The notes: generated by a model from the letters alone, not told the origin. Positions 43,436-53,091 are shown, counted from the first letter of the stretch. The stretch is 64,000 bases of DNA from Novosphingobium aquimarinum (GCF_009746585.1 NZ_WRPO01000008.1:1-64000), one strand, 5' to 3'. Translations and numbers: made by a program.

Positions 43436-44256
43436 GATTTCACTGCCTTGAGCAGGAGCGGCCCGAAAATCTCTTCCTGCGCCAGCTCGGCCCTGCCGGT
43501 GCGCGCCAGCTCCAGAGCGGCGACGAAGCTGGAGGCCAGCGCCGACTTGCGCAGCTGCGGATCGCTCCAATCGCCATCGCGGCGTTGCGGGAGGAAATCG
43601 CGCAGTTCCATCCAGTCGAGCGCAACGCCCAGCATCGAGGACACGCGCTGCAAGGCGCTTTCGAGCGTCATCACCGCGCGCTCGCGGACCATGTGGACGA
43701 CGGGCTCGGTGCGTATCTTTACTTCGCCATAAGCGCGCACGAGGTCGAACCATTCGCATTGCCAGCGGTTCCGCTTGTCGACGCGCAGACCCTCGGGCGC
43801 GCCGCGCCGGAAAACGTCGCGCCCCAGCCGGTTGCGGCCCATCAGCCGCGCCGCCGCTTCGCGCATGGCACCGAGCCGCTGCAGTCGCAATTGCAGGCGC
43901 ATCGCCAGTTCTTCGGGGCTCGGATCCTCCTGCTCGTCGCGCGGGAGCAGGAGCGAGGATTTGAGATAGGCGAGCCAGGCGGCCATTACCAAATAATCGG
44001 CCGCCAGCTCGAGCCGGAGGGCCTCGGCCTGCTCGATATAGGTCAGGTACTGATCGACCAGCTCCAGGATCGAAATCCCGCGCAAGTCGACCTTCTGGCG
44101 CCGCGCGAGATCGAGCAGCAAGTCGAGCGGGCCTTCCCAGCCCTCGATCTCGAGATAGAGCGCATCGTCGGCCGTGCCTGCTTCGGCAACGCCGCCCCAA
44201 TCGTCGCCGGACCCGCCCGCTGCTTCGGGCATGCCGGGGAGGATGTCGACGCTCAC
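43432..44256 (-). CDS. scpA: Segregation and condensation protein A
   Basis: A 274-residue kleisin of the SMC-ScpAB complex. The conserved N-terminal binding region EGWEGPLDLLLDLARRQKVDLRGISILELVDQYL and YLVMAAWLAYLKSSLLLP are diagnostic. The C-terminal winged helix (VVAALELARTGRAELAQEEIFGPLLL) contacts SMC. The preferred start is GTG at 44256, overlapping the nagZ stop; an ATG eight codons later (MPEAAGG) is an alternative. It is in the conserved alphaproteobacterial order nagZ-scpA-scpB-tatA. Confidence 0.94.
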   Translation of the reverse strand: MSVDILPGMPEAAGGSGDDWGGVAEAGTADDALYLEIEGWEGPLDLLLDLARRQKVDLRGISILELVDQYLTYIEQAEALRLELAADYLVMAAWLAYLKSSLLLPRDEQEDPSPEELAMRLQLRLQRLGAMREAAARLMGRNRLGRDVFRRGAPEGLRVDKRNRWQCEWFDLVRAYGEVKIRTEPVVHMVRERAVMTLESALQRVSSMLGVALDWMELRDFLPQRRDGDWSDPQLRKSALASSFVAALELARTGRAELAQEEIFGPLLLKAVKS

Positions 44257-45266
44257 ACTTGCGCCGCAGCCAGCAGCGCGTCGCGCTTGGCCACGAGTTC
44301 GGCGTGATCGCCGGCAGTGCCTGCGTCGCCGGCGGAGATCAGCGCCCGCTCGAGGCGCAGCGCGGCTTCGTCCGACATTGCCGGCAGGGCCTTGGCGATG
44401 CCGGTCATGTCGTCCATCTTCGCCCAGCAATTGAGCGCGATGTCGCAGCCCGCGGCGATCGCGCGCGCGGCGCGTTCGGGCACGGTTCCGTCGAGCGCTT
44501 CCATGTCGAGATCGTCGGACAGCAGCAGGCCGGCAAAACCGATGCGGGTGCGGATCACGTCGCGGATCACGGTCGCCGAGAGCGTACCGGGATTCTCGGC
44601 ATCCCAAGCGGTGTAGCGCACGTGCGCCGTCATTCCGATCGGCGCGTCGGCCAACGAACGGAACGGCTGCAAATCGATCTCGAGCTCGTCCGCACTCGCC
44701 TCGACCGTGGGCAGCTCCTTGTGGCTGTCCGCCATGGCACGCCCGTGCCCCGGCATGTGCTTGATGCAGCCGACCACGCCAGCGCGCGCCAGCCCCGCCA
44801 GCGTCGCGCGCCCGAGCGCGGCGACACGCATCGGATCGGAGCCGAGCGCGCGATCGCCGATCACATCGTGCGCGCCCGGCTGGCGCACGTCGAGCGAAGG
44901 ATGGCAATCGACGCTGACCCCCGCTTCGGCGAGATCGAGCCCCAGCGCTTCGGCATTGGCGCGCGCGGCCTCGATCGCGCTTGCCGGAGCGACGTCGTAG
45001 AGCTTGTCGAAAGTCTCGCCGGACGGATAGGCGGGCCAGACCGGAGGCTTCATCCGCGCGACGCGACCGCCTTCCTGATCGATGCAGATGAACAGCCGCT
45101 CGCGCCCGTGAATGTCGCGCAGATCGTCCGTCAGCGCACGCAGCTGTTCGCGGCTTTCGATGTTGCGGCCGAACAGGATGTAGCCCGCCGGATCGCACTC
45201 CCGAAAAAAGGCGCGCTCCTCATCGCCGAGCGTGGTTCCGACCAGTCCGAAGATCGCAGGCAACAT
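44253..45266 (-). CDS. nagZ: Beta-N-acetylhexosaminidase
   Basis: A 337-residue GH3 enzyme that removes N-acetylglucosamine from anhydromuropeptides during cytosolic peptidoglycan recycling. The active-site loop with KHMPGHG and the catalytic Asp-His pair is seen near 170-180, and the nucleophile region is LLLSDDLDMEAL. The IDQEGGRVARM motif at about 62 is typical. First gene of the nagZ-scpAB-tatABC set, with 109 non-coding bases upstream. The SPOR-domain gene often found here in relatives is absent. Confidence 0.96.
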   Translation of the reverse strand: MLPAIFGLVGTTLGDEERAFFRECDPAGYILFGRNIESREQLRALTDDLRDIHGRERLFICIDQEGGRVARMKPPVWPAYPSGETFDKLYDVAPASAIEAARANAEALGLDLAEAGVSVDCHPSLDVRQPGAHDVIGDRALGSDPMRVAALGRATLAGLARAGVVGCIKHMPGHGRAMADSHKELPTVEASADELEIDLQPFRSLADAPIGMTAHVRYTAWDAENPGTLSATVIRDVIRTRIGFAGLLLSDDLDMEALDGTVPERAARAIAAGCDIALNCWAKMDDMTGIAKALPAMSDEAALRLERALISAGDAGTAGDHAELVAKRDALLAAAQV

Positions 45267-45375
45267 CCCAGTAGAATCGCAGCAGCGCGGGCCTTTTGCA
45301 AGCGAGCGGACCGAAGCGGATGTGCAAAAGCGGACGAATCCGCCGTGCGTGACGGCTTACGGCACCCCCTCTCGC

Positions 45376-46056
45376 TCAGTCTCGCGCGAGCATGCCGTAG
45401 GGATTGATCGGCAGGCCCTCGTCAAACCAGTCCGCATCGGGTTTCATACGCCAGACCGCGAAGTGGAGATGCGGCCCGTCGGGATTGGCGTTGCCGGTCG
45501 AGCCGACGGTGCCGATCGGGTCGCCGCGCTTCACCGTCTGTCCTTCGCGAAGGCTCGGCGCGTAGCGATCGAGGTGGGCATAATAGTAGACGAGGCGCCG
45601 ATCGGGCGAGCGGACGTACACGGTCTTTCCGCCGGCGTCCGACAGGAACAACTTCTCGACCTTGCCCGATGCCGCCGCGATGACCGGTGTGCCGCGAGGG
45701 GCCATGATATCGATCGCGTCGTGACGGCGCGCACCTTCTTCCCTTGCTTGCGCGAACGTGTCGATCAACTGCCCGGACGCCACACCGACGACCGGGATCG
45801 CCAGCCGTCCGGGGGGCGTGTTGGGGACCAGATACGTCGTCGGGGCAGTGGTCGAGGGCCGCCGACCGGACGATGCCTGGCCCGAAGCCTGCGATGGCGC
45901 GGGTTCGGACACGATTACGGCCGGAGGGCGAGCGGACTTGTCGGCGGTCGAATTCGACTGCTTCAGATACCAGGCTCCGACGACGAACCAGAACGTGGTC
46001 GTGACCAGCGCGGTGGCGGCCACGGTTTTGGCGATGGTGCGCCAACCCGCCTGCAT
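45376..46056 (-). CDS. M23 (LytM) family peptidase
   Basis: A 226-residue envelope protein. A single N-terminal membrane helix (IAKTVAATALVTTTFWFVVGAWYL) is followed by a Ser/Thr/Pro linker and an M23 domain at about 95-226. The zinc ligands are in RRHDAIDI (H-x3-D) and DGPHLHFAV (H-x-H), so the catalytic site looks complete, unlike activator-type LytM proteins. It probably cleaves peptidoglycan peptides. The ATG at 46056 lies one base past the L,D-transpeptidase stop, so the two genes are coupled. Confidence 0.9.
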   Translation of the reverse strand: MQAGWRTIAKTVAATALVTTTFWFVVGAWYLKQSNSTADKSARPPAVIVSEPAPSQASGQASSGRRPSTTAPTTYLVPNTPPGRLAIPVVGVASGQLIDTFAQAREEGARRHDAIDIMAPRGTPVIAAASGKVEKLFLSDAGGKTVYVRSPDRRLVYYYAHLDRYAPSLREGQTVKRGDPIGTVGSTGNANPDGPHLHFAVWRMKPDADWFDEGLPINPYGMLARD

Positions 46057-46057
46057 G

Positions 46058-47281
46058 TCACGCCTCGAACAGGACTTGCGTTCCCGCGTGGACCATCTGT
46101 GCCAGGCGTGCGACATCCCAGTTGGTCAGGCGCACGCAACCATGGCTTTGCACGCGACCGATGGTCTCGGGATCGGGTGTGCCGTGGATGCCGTAATGCT
46201 CCTTGGACAAATCGATCCAGGCCACGCCGACCGGACCATTGGGTCCGGGCGGAAGGCGCTGCTTCTCTTCGTCGTCGGGCACGTCCCACATCAGTTCCGG
46301 GTCGAAGGCGAAGTCGGGATTGTGAGCGACGCCGGTCACTTTCCACTCGCCCAGCGGGAGTGGATCGTGGCTCGACCCCATCGTGGCGGTGTACATCCCG
46401 ACGAGCTTGTCGTTTTCATCGAAGACCTTGAGCGTCTTCTTGGACTTGCTGACGACGATCCGCGCGGCTTCAGGCTGAGCCGTCCCGATGCCGAGCGTCG
46501 AGAGAGTGGAGCGCCACGCAGGATCGTCGATCTTGCCCGGCTCGATCTTGTCGGCACCGACATTGGGCACGCGGATCTGCTGACCGGCGCGATAAAGCGA
46601 CGCATTGGCGCCAGCGGCACCATTCGAGCTCGAGGCCGTAGGCGCAGGCGCAGGCGCAGGCGATGGGGTTGGCGAAGCACTCGCCGAGGGGGCAGGCGTG
46701 GCGGATGCTTTGGTCATGCCTTGGTTGAGCATGCGCAGCGTCTCGGGCGTGGTATGAAAACGCTCGGCGAGCTTTTCCTCGAGCGAGGTATAACCAAGCC
46801 GGTCCAGCTTGGCCTTCGCGGCGGTATCGTCGGGGATCGGTTGGAACGGTTCCGATGCAAAGTTGGCAGGGATGGTGACGACGCGAGTCGCGGGAATGTT
46901 GTTCCATGTCGCCAGCGCCTGCTTGGTCGCCTCGTCGGCTTCGCCCGTGACCTTGAGACCGCGCGCTTCCTGGAACCCCGAAATCGCGTTGCGCGTCGAC
47001 ATGCCCATCTCGCCGTCGACCACGCCCGGAGTGAAGCCCAGCCGATCGAGCACGACCTGCATCTGCATCACCGGGCGCGGCTTGTCGTCCGCCTGGTCCG
47101 GAGCCACCGCCTGGCCGGGCGCGGGATCGTGCGAGGCCATCGAATCGATCGCGGCATCGTCTTGGGTCGCGGCCGCAGGATCGCGGCTCTGCGCATCGCC
47201 CTTGCCGTTGCCGGAGGGATCCATGTTGCAAGCGGAGACCAGCGCCAGCATCGGCAGCGTAGCGAGAATAAGGCGGGGCAA
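46058..47281 (-). CDS. L,D-transpeptidase lipoprotein with PG-binding domain
   Basis: A 407-residue YkuD-type L,D-transpeptidase. The signal ends in lipobox VSAC (C18), then a peptidoglycan-binding region (RLGFTPGVVDGEMGMSTRNAI). A Pro-Ala repeat linker follows, then the YkuD domain with HGTPDP and the catalytic cysteine in SHGCVRL. It forms 3-3 crosslinks or anchors proteins to peptidoglycan. I take TTG at 47281, with AAGGA seven bases upstream and the lipoprotein signal directly after. An upstream ATG at 47335 would put 18 polar residues before the signal. Divergent from astB. Confidence 0.9.
   Translation of the reverse strand: MPRLILATLPMLALVSACNMDPSGNGKGDAQSRDPAAATQDDAAIDSMASHDPAPGQAVAPDQADDKPRPVMQMQVVLDRLGFTPGVVDGEMGMSTRNAISGFQEARGLKVTGEADEATKQALATWNNIPATRVVTIPANFASEPFQPIPDDTAAKAKLDRLGYTSLEEKLAERFHTTPETLRMLNQGMTKASATPAPSASASPTPSPAPAPAPTASSSNGAAGANASLYRAGQQIRVPNVGADKIEPGKIDDPAWRSTLSTLGIGTAQPEAARIVVSKSKKTLKVFDENDKLVGMYTATMGSSHDPLPLGEWKVTGVAHNPDFAFDPELMWDVPDDEEKQRLPPGPNGPVGVAWIDLSKEHYGIHGTPDPETIGRVQSHGCVRLTNWDVARLAQMVHAGTQVLFEA
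46641..46658 (+). repeat. Three tandem GGCGCA hexamers in transpeptidase linker
   Basis: Three perfect hexamers, read on the minus strand, code for the Ala-Pro repeat of the L,D-transpeptidase linker. Confidence 0.7.
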
Positions 47282-47409
47282 TAGAGTTCCTTCTCGGATG
47301 ACAGGCCCAGAGTTCTTCGGGCCACACCCTTGCAACGAGCGACGCGCCGATTGGCTGCAAGCGCGCGGGGGGATGGCGGCGGGCGCGCCAACTGGGTAAG
47401 CACCGAAGC

Positions 47410-48660
47410 ATGCTCACAGAGATCAATTTCGACGGTATCGTCGGCCCGAGCCACAACTATGCGGGGCTCAGCCTCGGCAACCTCGCATCGACTCGCAACC
47501 GGGGCAGCGTGTCGCGGCCGCGCGACGCGGCGCTGCAGGGCCTCGCCAAAATGCGCGCCAACCTGGAGCGCGGACTAGCGCAAGGCTGGTTCATGCCGCT
47601 CCCGCGCCCCGATACGCGCTGGCTGACGCGGCTCGGCACCGACATGGCGAGCGCGGACGCGGCGCTGCGCTACGGCGCGATGTCGGCCTCGAGCATGTGG
47701 GCGGCCAACGCCGCGACGGTGAGCCCCGCGCCCGATACCGCCGATGGCCGCTGCCATCTGACCGTCGCCAACCTGGTGACGATGCCGCACCGCAGCCACG
47801 AATGGGTCGATACGCTCGCGCAACTGCGCCTCGCGTTTGCGAACGAGAACGCTTTCGCGGTCCACGAGCCGGTGCCGCCCCCCTTCGGCGACGAAGGTGC
47901 GGCGAACCACATGCGGTTATGTGCCGCGCATGGCGAATCGGGGATCGAGGTGTTCGTCTACGGCACCAGCGGCGGCCCCTTCCCCGCGCGCCAGCATCGC
48001 ACCGCGAGCGAGAGCGTCGCGCGGCTGCATGGCCTCGATCCGGCGCGCACCGTGTTCGCGCAGCAATCCGAAGCCGCGATCGCGGCGGGCGCGTTCCACA
48101 ACGACGTGGTCGCCGTCGCCAATGAGCGCGTGCTGTTCGCGCACGAAGCCGCCTTCGCCGACAAGGACGGGCTCTATTCTGAATTGCGCGCCAAGCTGCC
48201 GGAGATCGAGATCGTCGAAGTGCCCGAAAGCGCGGTGCCGCTGGGCGATGCAATCACGTCGTATCTGTTCAATGCGCAGCTGGTGACGTTGCCCACCGGG
48301 GAGCAGGCGCTGGTGCTGCCCGGTGAAGCCCAGGCGACGCCCAGCGTATGGTCGTGGTTGCAAGGCCATGTCGCGGGAAATGGCCCGATCCGTCAGCTCT
48401 TCGTCCACGACTTGCGCGAGAGCATGGCCAACGGCGGCGGCCCCGCCTGCCTGCGGCTGCGCGTGGTGGCGGACCCGGCGATGGTCGATCCGCGGTTCAT
48501 GGTCGATGCGGCGCGGCTGGCAACCGCCGAAGCGGTGGTGCGGGAGATGTGGCCCGAAGAGATCCATGCGGATGTCCTTGCCGATCCGGCGCTTTGGGAG
48601 CGCGTCGTCGACGCGCGGGCCGCGCTGCTCTCGAAGCTCGGACTCGAGGAATTGCGCTAG
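47410..48660 (+). CDS. astB: N-succinylarginine dihydrolase
   Basis: A 416-residue enzyme of the arginine succinyltransferase pathway that turns N2-succinylarginine into succinylornithine, CO2 and ammonia. Diagnostic segments are EINFDGIVGPSHNYAGLSLGN at the start, HNDVVAVAN with an active-site His, and ESMANGGGPACLRLRVV. Length is somewhat short of E. coli AstB (447). It lies 24.5 kb from astD-M20-astA, with no AST gene beside it. A 127-base gap separates it from the divergent L,D-transpeptidase. A double-hairpin repeat follows the stop. Confidence 0.96.
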   Translation: MLTEINFDGIVGPSHNYAGLSLGNLASTRNRGSVSRPRDAALQGLAKMRANLERGLAQGWFMPLPRPDTRWLTRLGTDMASADAALRYGAMSASSMWAANAATVSPAPDTADGRCHLTVANLVTMPHRSHEWVDTLAQLRLAFANENAFAVHEPVPPPFGDEGAANHMRLCAAHGESGIEVFVYGTSGGPFPARQHRTASESVARLHGLDPARTVFAQQSEAAIAAGAFHNDVVAVANERVLFAHEAAFADKDGLYSELRAKLPEIEIVEVPESAVPLGDAITSYLFNAQLVTLPTGEQALVLPGEAQATPSVWSWLQGHVAGNGPIRQLFVHDLRESMANGGGPACLRLRVVADPAMVDPRFMVDAARLATAEAVVREMWPEEIHADVLADPALWERVVDARAALLSKLGLEELR

Positions 48661-48713
48661 AATCTCGTCCAGACTGCGCGAGAAACTCTGGCCGAAACAG
48701 CCGCCCTACCCAC

Positions 48714-48804
48714 CGTCATGCTGAACTTGTTTCAGCATCCATTTCACCCCCCAGTCAGGTCTCGCCGACGGGCACATGGATGCTGAAACGAGTTCAGCAT
48801 GACG
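48714..48804. repeat. REP-like double hairpin, copy 1
   Basis: Two 29-base arms (48714-48742 and 48776-48804) are inverted copies of each other differing at one position, and each arm also folds on itself (ATGCTGAA with TTCAGCAT). It lies between the convergent astB and fahA genes, so it may also end transcripts from both sides. A diverged copy is at 53691-53781. Confidence 0.85.
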
Positions 48805-48838
48805 AAGTGTGTGTGGGGGGGACGCTAGGCGCGCACGA

Positions 48839-49846
48839 TCACGCCTGCACGACTTCCTGCTCGATCGCGCCGAAGATCGAGTGGCCGGCAGCATCGCACA
48901 TCTCGATCCGCACCGTGTCGCCCGGCTTCATGAACGCGGTCGTGGGTTTGCCGTCGTTGATCGTCTCGATCATGCGAATCTCGGCGATGCAGGAATAGCC
49001 GCGCCCGCCGTCCTTGACTGGACGCCCCGGCGTACCGTCGGCATCCTTGTTCGAGACCGTGCCCGAACCGATGATCGTGCCCGCACACAGCGGCCGCGTC
49101 TTGGCCGCGTGGGCCACGAGTTCGGCGAGATTGAACGTCGCGTCTTCGCCAGCCTGCGCCCGGCCGAACGGCTCGCCGTTGTAATCGACCTTGAGCGGCA
49201 GGTGGACGAGGCCGTCCTTCCAGGCATCGCCCAGTTCGTCCGGCGTCACCGCGACCGGGGTGAAGGCCGAAGGCGGCTTCGACTGGAAGAAGCCGAAGCC
49301 CTTCGCCAGTTCGCCGGGAATCAGGCCACGCAGCGAGACGTCGTTCACCAGCATGATGAGCTTGATGTGGCCCAGCGCGTCGGCAGCCGATACGCCCATC
49401 GGCACGTCGTCGGTGACGACCGCGATCTCGCCTTCCATGTCGCAGCCCCAGGCCACGTCGCCGAGCGGGATCGGATCGCGCGGGGGCAGGAAAGCATCGG
49501 AGCCACCCTGGTACATCAGTGGATCGGAATAGAAGCTCTCGGGCACTTCGGCGCCGCGCGCCTTACGCACCAGCTCGACGTGATTGATGTAGGCGCTGCC
49601 GTCGGCCCACTGGTAGGCGCGCGGCAGCGGCGAGTGCGCGTCATGCTCGTGAAACCGCTCGCACGGCACGGCCTGGTGTTCGACGTCGGTGTAGAGCGCT
49701 TCCAGCGCTGGCGCGCAGAATTCCCAGTTGTCGAGCGCGGCCTGCAGCGTCGGCGCGATGTGGTCCGCAGAGCTGTACCGCGTGACGTCCTTCGAGACCA
49801 CGACGAGTTTGCCGTCGCGGCCGTCCTTCAGGGTTGCAAGCTTCAT
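48839..49846 (-). CDS. fahA: Fumarylacetoacetase
   Basis: A 335-residue FAH-fold hydrolase cleaving fumarylacetoacetate to fumarate and acetoacetate, the last step of tyrosine degradation. Conserved elements are the active-site His in FHEHDAHSP, metal ligands in WGCDMEGEIAVV and VNDVSLRGLIPGELAKGFGFFQSKPPSAF, and GSGTVSNKDADGTPGRPV. It is the short bacterial type rather than the ~420-residue animal enzyme. It is the last gene of the phhA-hppD-VOC-maiA-fahA operon, 29 bases after maiA. Confidence 0.95.
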   Translation of the reverse strand: MKLATLKDGRDGKLVVVSKDVTRYSSADHIAPTLQAALDNWEFCAPALEALYTDVEHQAVPCERFHEHDAHSPLPRAYQWADGSAYINHVELVRKARGAEVPESFYSDPLMYQGGSDAFLPPRDPIPLGDVAWGCDMEGEIAVVTDDVPMGVSAADALGHIKLIMLVNDVSLRGLIPGELAKGFGFFQSKPPSAFTPVAVTPDELGDAWKDGLVHLPLKVDYNGEPFGRAQAGEDATFNLAELVAHAAKTRPLCAGTIIGSGTVSNKDADGTPGRPVKDGGRGYSCIAEIRMIETINDGKPTTAFMKPGDTVRIEMCDAAGHSIFGAIEQEVVQA

Positions 49847-49875
49847 GGAGTTCCTCTCTTGCGGATCTGCGCCGA

Positions 49876-50514
49876 TCAGTCCGCGGGACTGTCGGGCTGG
49901 TTATCGGGGTGCGCAGCCTGGAACGCGGGAAGCTCACTGCAGGCTCCCTCGATCCTGACCATGTGCGGCATCGCCGACAAGTCGAAGTCGAACCGCCGCG
50001 CATTATAAAGCTGCGGGATCAGCACCGCCTCGAACAGGCCGGGCGCGCCGAACAGGAAATCGCCGGTTTCGCGCGCAGCCAGTTTGGCTTCGATCGGGCG
50101 AAGCGTCTTGCCGAGCCAGGTGTGATACCAAGTATCGATCTCGCCTTGCGAATGCCCCAGATCGCGCTTCAGGTATTTGAGCACCGGCAAGTTCAGCGGC
50201 GCATGGAGCTCGGTGGCGATGGCATAGGCCAGTTCGCGCGCAACGAAGCGGTCCTCGGTGGATGCGGGAAGCAGTGGCCGGTTGGAGAAGCGTTCGTCCA
50301 GCCACTCCAGGATCGCCATCGATTGCGCGTAGACCTTGCCGTCGAGTTCCAGCGCCGGAACGCCCGCGAAAGGATTGAGCGCGCGGAAATCCTGATCCTT
50401 CTGCGCCCCGGCGAGCAGATCGACGGGCGCGGTTTCGTACTCCAGGCCCTTCAGATTGAGGGCAATGCGCAGCCGGTAGCTGGTCGAGCTGCGGTAGTAC
50501 CCGTGCAGCTTCAT
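49876..50514 (-). CDS. maiA: Maleylacetoacetate isomerase
   Basis: A 212-residue zeta-class glutathione transferase that isomerises maleylacetoacetate to fumarylacetoacetate with glutathione. The zeta signature SSTSYRLRIALNLKG is at 8-22, with the catalytic Ser-Ser-Thr. Also seen are LNPFAGVPALELDG and QSMAILEWLDE in the thioredoxin domain, and the C-terminal helical domain with FDFDLSAMPHM. The ATG at 50514 overlaps the VOC stop by one base (TGATG), so translation is coupled. Confidence 0.95.
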   Translation of the reverse strand: MKLHGYYRSSTSYRLRIALNLKGLEYETAPVDLLAGAQKDQDFRALNPFAGVPALELDGKVYAQSMAILEWLDERFSNRPLLPASTEDRFVARELAYAIATELHAPLNLPVLKYLKRDLGHSQGEIDTWYHTWLGKTLRPIEAKLAARETGDFLFGAPGLFEAVLIPQLYNARRFDFDLSAMPHMVRIEGACSELPAFQAAHPDNQPDSPAD

Positions 50515-51080
50515 CAAGAGGCGGTCTCTTGGGCGATCTTCTCGTGCAGCCAGGCCGCGTGACGCGGGGCCTTCTTGGTGCGCGACCATTCCTCGAGCAT
50601 GTCTTCGGCAACATCCTTCAACCGCTGGTACTGGTCATCCGTACCGAAATCCCAGGCCAGTTCCAGACGGTGACCGTTCGGATCGAAGAAGTAAATCGAC
50701 TTGAACACGCCGTGATGCGTCGGCCCGACCACTTCCAGCCCGCGCGCTTCGGCCCGGGCCTTGGCGGTCAGCAAGCTGTCGTAATCCGCGACCTTGAACG
50801 CGATGTGCTGCACCCAGGCGGGCGTTTGCTCGTCGCGACCCATGTCGGGCTGGCTCGGCAGCTCGAAGAACGCGAGCACATTGCCGCCGCCCGCATCGAG
50901 GAACACATGCATGTAAGGATCGGGCTCGCCTGTTGAGGGCACCGTATCCTCGGCGATCGCGAGCTTGAAATCCATGCCCATGACGTCGCGGTAGAAGTCG
51001 ACCGTCTCCTTCGCGTCCTTGCAGCGATAGGCGACGTGGTGAATGCCCGTGAGGGCTGGCGCTGCGTCGGCCAGGCTCAT
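50514..51080 (-). CDS. VOC-family metalloprotein in tyrosine operon
   Basis: A 188-residue vicinal-oxygen-chelate protein with two beta-alpha-beta3 modules and a C-terminal helical extension. Candidate metal ligands are H15 (GIHHVAY), E73 (AFFELP), H92 (QHIAFKV) and E140 (HRLELAWDF). This is the H-E-H-E order and spacing of E. coli glyoxalase I (5, 56, 74, 122). It is cotranslated between hppD and maiA, overlapping both (ATGA and TGATG), so it very probably acts in tyrosine breakdown or on a by-product. No homogentisate dioxygenase of the usual cupin type is present in the operon. Its reaction is unknown. Confidence 0.85.
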   Translation of the reverse strand: MSLADAAPALTGIHHVAYRCKDAKETVDFYRDVMGMDFKLAIAEDTVPSTGEPDPYMHVFLDAGGGNVLAFFELPSQPDMGRDEQTPAWVQHIAFKVADYDSLLTAKARAEARGLEVVGPTHHGVFKSIYFFDPNGHRLELAWDFGTDDQYQRLKDVAEDMLEEWSRTKKAPRHAAWLHEKIAQETAS

Positions 51081-52186
51081 TCCGCCGGCTCCTCGACCTT
51101 GAGCACGCCGCGGCGGACCTGGTCGCGCTCCATCGATTCGAACAGCGCCTTGAAATTCCCCTCGCCGAAGCCTTCGTCGCCCTTGCGCTGGATGAACTCG
51201 AAGAATACCGGCCCGACATTCGCTTCTGCGAAGATCTGCAGCAGCAGGCGGGGCTGGCCGCCTGAGCCCAAATCATCTGTCGTGCCATCGAGCAGGATGC
51301 CGCGCGCCTTCAGCTCGCCCACCGGCTGGCCGTGATCGGGCAATCGCTCCTCGAGCATTTCGTAATAGGTTTCGGGCGGCGCGGTCATGAACGGCACGCC
51401 AAGCTCTTTCAGCTTGTCCCACGTCGCCAGGAGGTCGTCGGAAATCAGCGCGATATGCTGAATGCCTTCGCCGTTGAACTGGCGCAGGAACTCCTCGATC
51501 TGGCCCTTGCCGCCTTCGCCTTCCTCGTTGAGCGGGATGCGGATCTTGCCGTCGGGCGCGGTCAGCGCCTTCGAGGTGAGGCCGGTGTAGTCGCCCTTGA
51601 TGTCGAAATAGCGGATCTCGCGGAAGTTAAAGAGCTTCTCGTAGTAGTCCGCCCAGAAGGCCATGCGCCCGCCATAGACGTTGTGCGTCAAGTGATCGAT
51701 CAGGTTGAGCCCGGCGCCCTTGGGGTGGCGTTCGACGCCCGGCAGGTACTCGAAATCGATGTCGTAGATCGAGAGACCCTCACCGTTCTTCTCGTAACGA
51801 TCGATCAGGTAGATGATGGAATTGCCGATGCCGCGAATGCCGGGGAGGCGCAGTTCCATCGGGCCGGTCTCGACCGCGACCGGCTCGGCCGAGCGCGCGA
51901 GCAGTTCGGCATAAGCAGCGCGCGCGTCGCGGACGCGAAAGCCCATGCCGCAGGCTGAGGGGCCGTGTTCGCGGCTGAAGAACCAGGCCGGGCTATGCGG
52001 CTCGTAATTGGTAATGAAGTTGATCTCCCCTTGCCGCCACAGCTCGACGTCCTTCGAGCGATGCCGCGCGACCTTGGTGAAGCCCATCGCCGCGAACACG
52101 GGTTCGAGCATGCCCTTTTCGGGCGCGGAGAACTCGACGAACTCGAAGCCGTCGAGGCCGATCGGGTTTTCGAACAAGTCGGTCAT
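51077..52186 (-). CDS. hppD: 4-hydroxyphenylpyruvate dioxygenase
   Basis: A 369-residue Fe(II) enzyme converting 4-hydroxyphenylpyruvate to homogentisate. The iron ligands are H165 (LIDHLTHNV), H244 (GIQHIALIS) and E330 (FFEFIQRKG). [26 protein letters not shown] and the C-terminal [18 protein letters not shown] are typical of bacterial HppD. It overlaps phhA and the VOC gene by ATGA on either side. Confidence 0.97.
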   Translation of the reverse strand: MTDLFENPIGLDGFEFVEFSAPEKGMLEPVFAAMGFTKVARHRSKDVELWRQGEINFITNYEPHSPAWFFSREHGPSACGMGFRVRDARAAYAELLARSAEPVAVETGPMELRLPGIRGIGNSIIYLIDRYEKNGEGLSIYDIDFEYLPGVERHPKGAGLNLIDHLTHNVYGGRMAFWADYYEKLFNFREIRYFDIKGDYTGLTSKALTAPDGKIRIPLNEEGEGGKGQIEEFLRQFNGEGIQHIALISDDLLATWDKLKELGVPFMTAPPETYYEMLEERLPDHGQPVGELKARGILLDGTTDDLGSGGQPRLLLQIFAEANVGPVFFEFIQRKGDEGFGEGNFKALFESMERDQVRRGVLKVEEPAE

Positions 52187-53055
52187 GCGCTGGGTTCTCC
52201 GATGATCTGGGGGGTGACTGGGGTTTCGTTGGGCAGAAGCCGTCCGGCGGGGATCGGAGCTTCGTCGCGATGGCGTTCGTAAATCGGACCAAAGTCGAGA
52301 TCGACAAGGCCGTCGATCAGCTGCGGCAGGCTATCGAGGACGAAATAGGTCTTCTGGAACGAGTCTATCTCGTAGCCGGTGCGCATGATGCGGACCGGAT
52401 CGAACGGCAGGCGGAGGACCTCGGGGTCTTCCACCGAAAAGACCGTCTCGCCAGGCGAGGAGACGATGCCAGCGCCAAAAACCTTGAGCCCCTTGTCGGT
52501 CGCGAGCAGCCCGAACTCGATCGTGTACCAGTAGATCCGCGCCAGCATATCAAGCGCGTTCATCGCCATCGCCCGCTCGCCCGCCTTGCCGTAAAGCTCG
52601 AGGAAATCGGCGATGGTCGGATCGAGCAGCATCGGCACGTGACCGAAGAAATCGTGAAACACGTCAGGCTCGACGAGATAATCGAACTCGTGCTCCTCGC
52701 GCAGCCAGCGGGTGACGGGAAAGCGCCGGTTGGCGAGGTGATCGAAGAAGTGATCGTCCGGAATGAAGCCCGGAACCGCCACCAGCTGCCAGCCGGTCGC
52801 GGGCTTCAGCACGGCATTCGCGTCCTCGAAACGCGGGATGCCATCGGCACAATCGAGGCGCGCGAGGCCTGCCACGAATTGGGGCGCGGCATATCGCTGC
52901 GCGAGGCGGCTCTGGTTCGCATAAAGGCGGCGCCAGCGATCATGCGCCTCGGGCGAATACGAACTCCAATCCTGTCCGACGGTGAAGTCGGCAGCGGCAC
53001 CCTCGTAGTCTCCTCGAAGCCCACTCGTGCTGGTTTTGGTCAGCGGTGTCTTCAT
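52183..53055 (-). CDS. phhA: Phenylalanine 4-monooxygenase
   Basis: A 290-residue iron- and tetrahydropterin-dependent hydroxylase making tyrosine from phenylalanine. The iron ligands are H134, H139 ([10 protein letters not shown]) and E180 (WYTIEFGL), all present. It lacks the regulatory ACT domain of animal enzymes, as bacterial forms do. Its pterin-recycling partner PhhB is encoded far away at 11764. First gene of the five-gene operon, with a 107-base divergent gap to an Lrp-type regulator. Confidence 0.97.
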   Translation of the reverse strand: MKTPLTKTSTSGLRGDYEGAAADFTVGQDWSSYSPEAHDRWRRLYANQSRLAQRYAAPQFVAGLARLDCADGIPRFEDANAVLKPATGWQLVAVPGFIPDDHFFDHLANRRFPVTRWLREEHEFDYLVEPDVFHDFFGHVPMLLDPTIADFLELYGKAGERAMAMNALDMLARIYWYTIEFGLLATDKGLKVFGAGIVSSPGETVFSVEDPEVLRLPFDPVRIMRTGYEIDSFQKTYFVLDSLPQLIDGLVDLDFGPIYERHRDEAPIPAGRLLPNETPVTPQIIGEPSA

Positions 53056-53091
53056 GTCTGGAAGAATACCACAAAGGTGGGTTCAGTTCCG

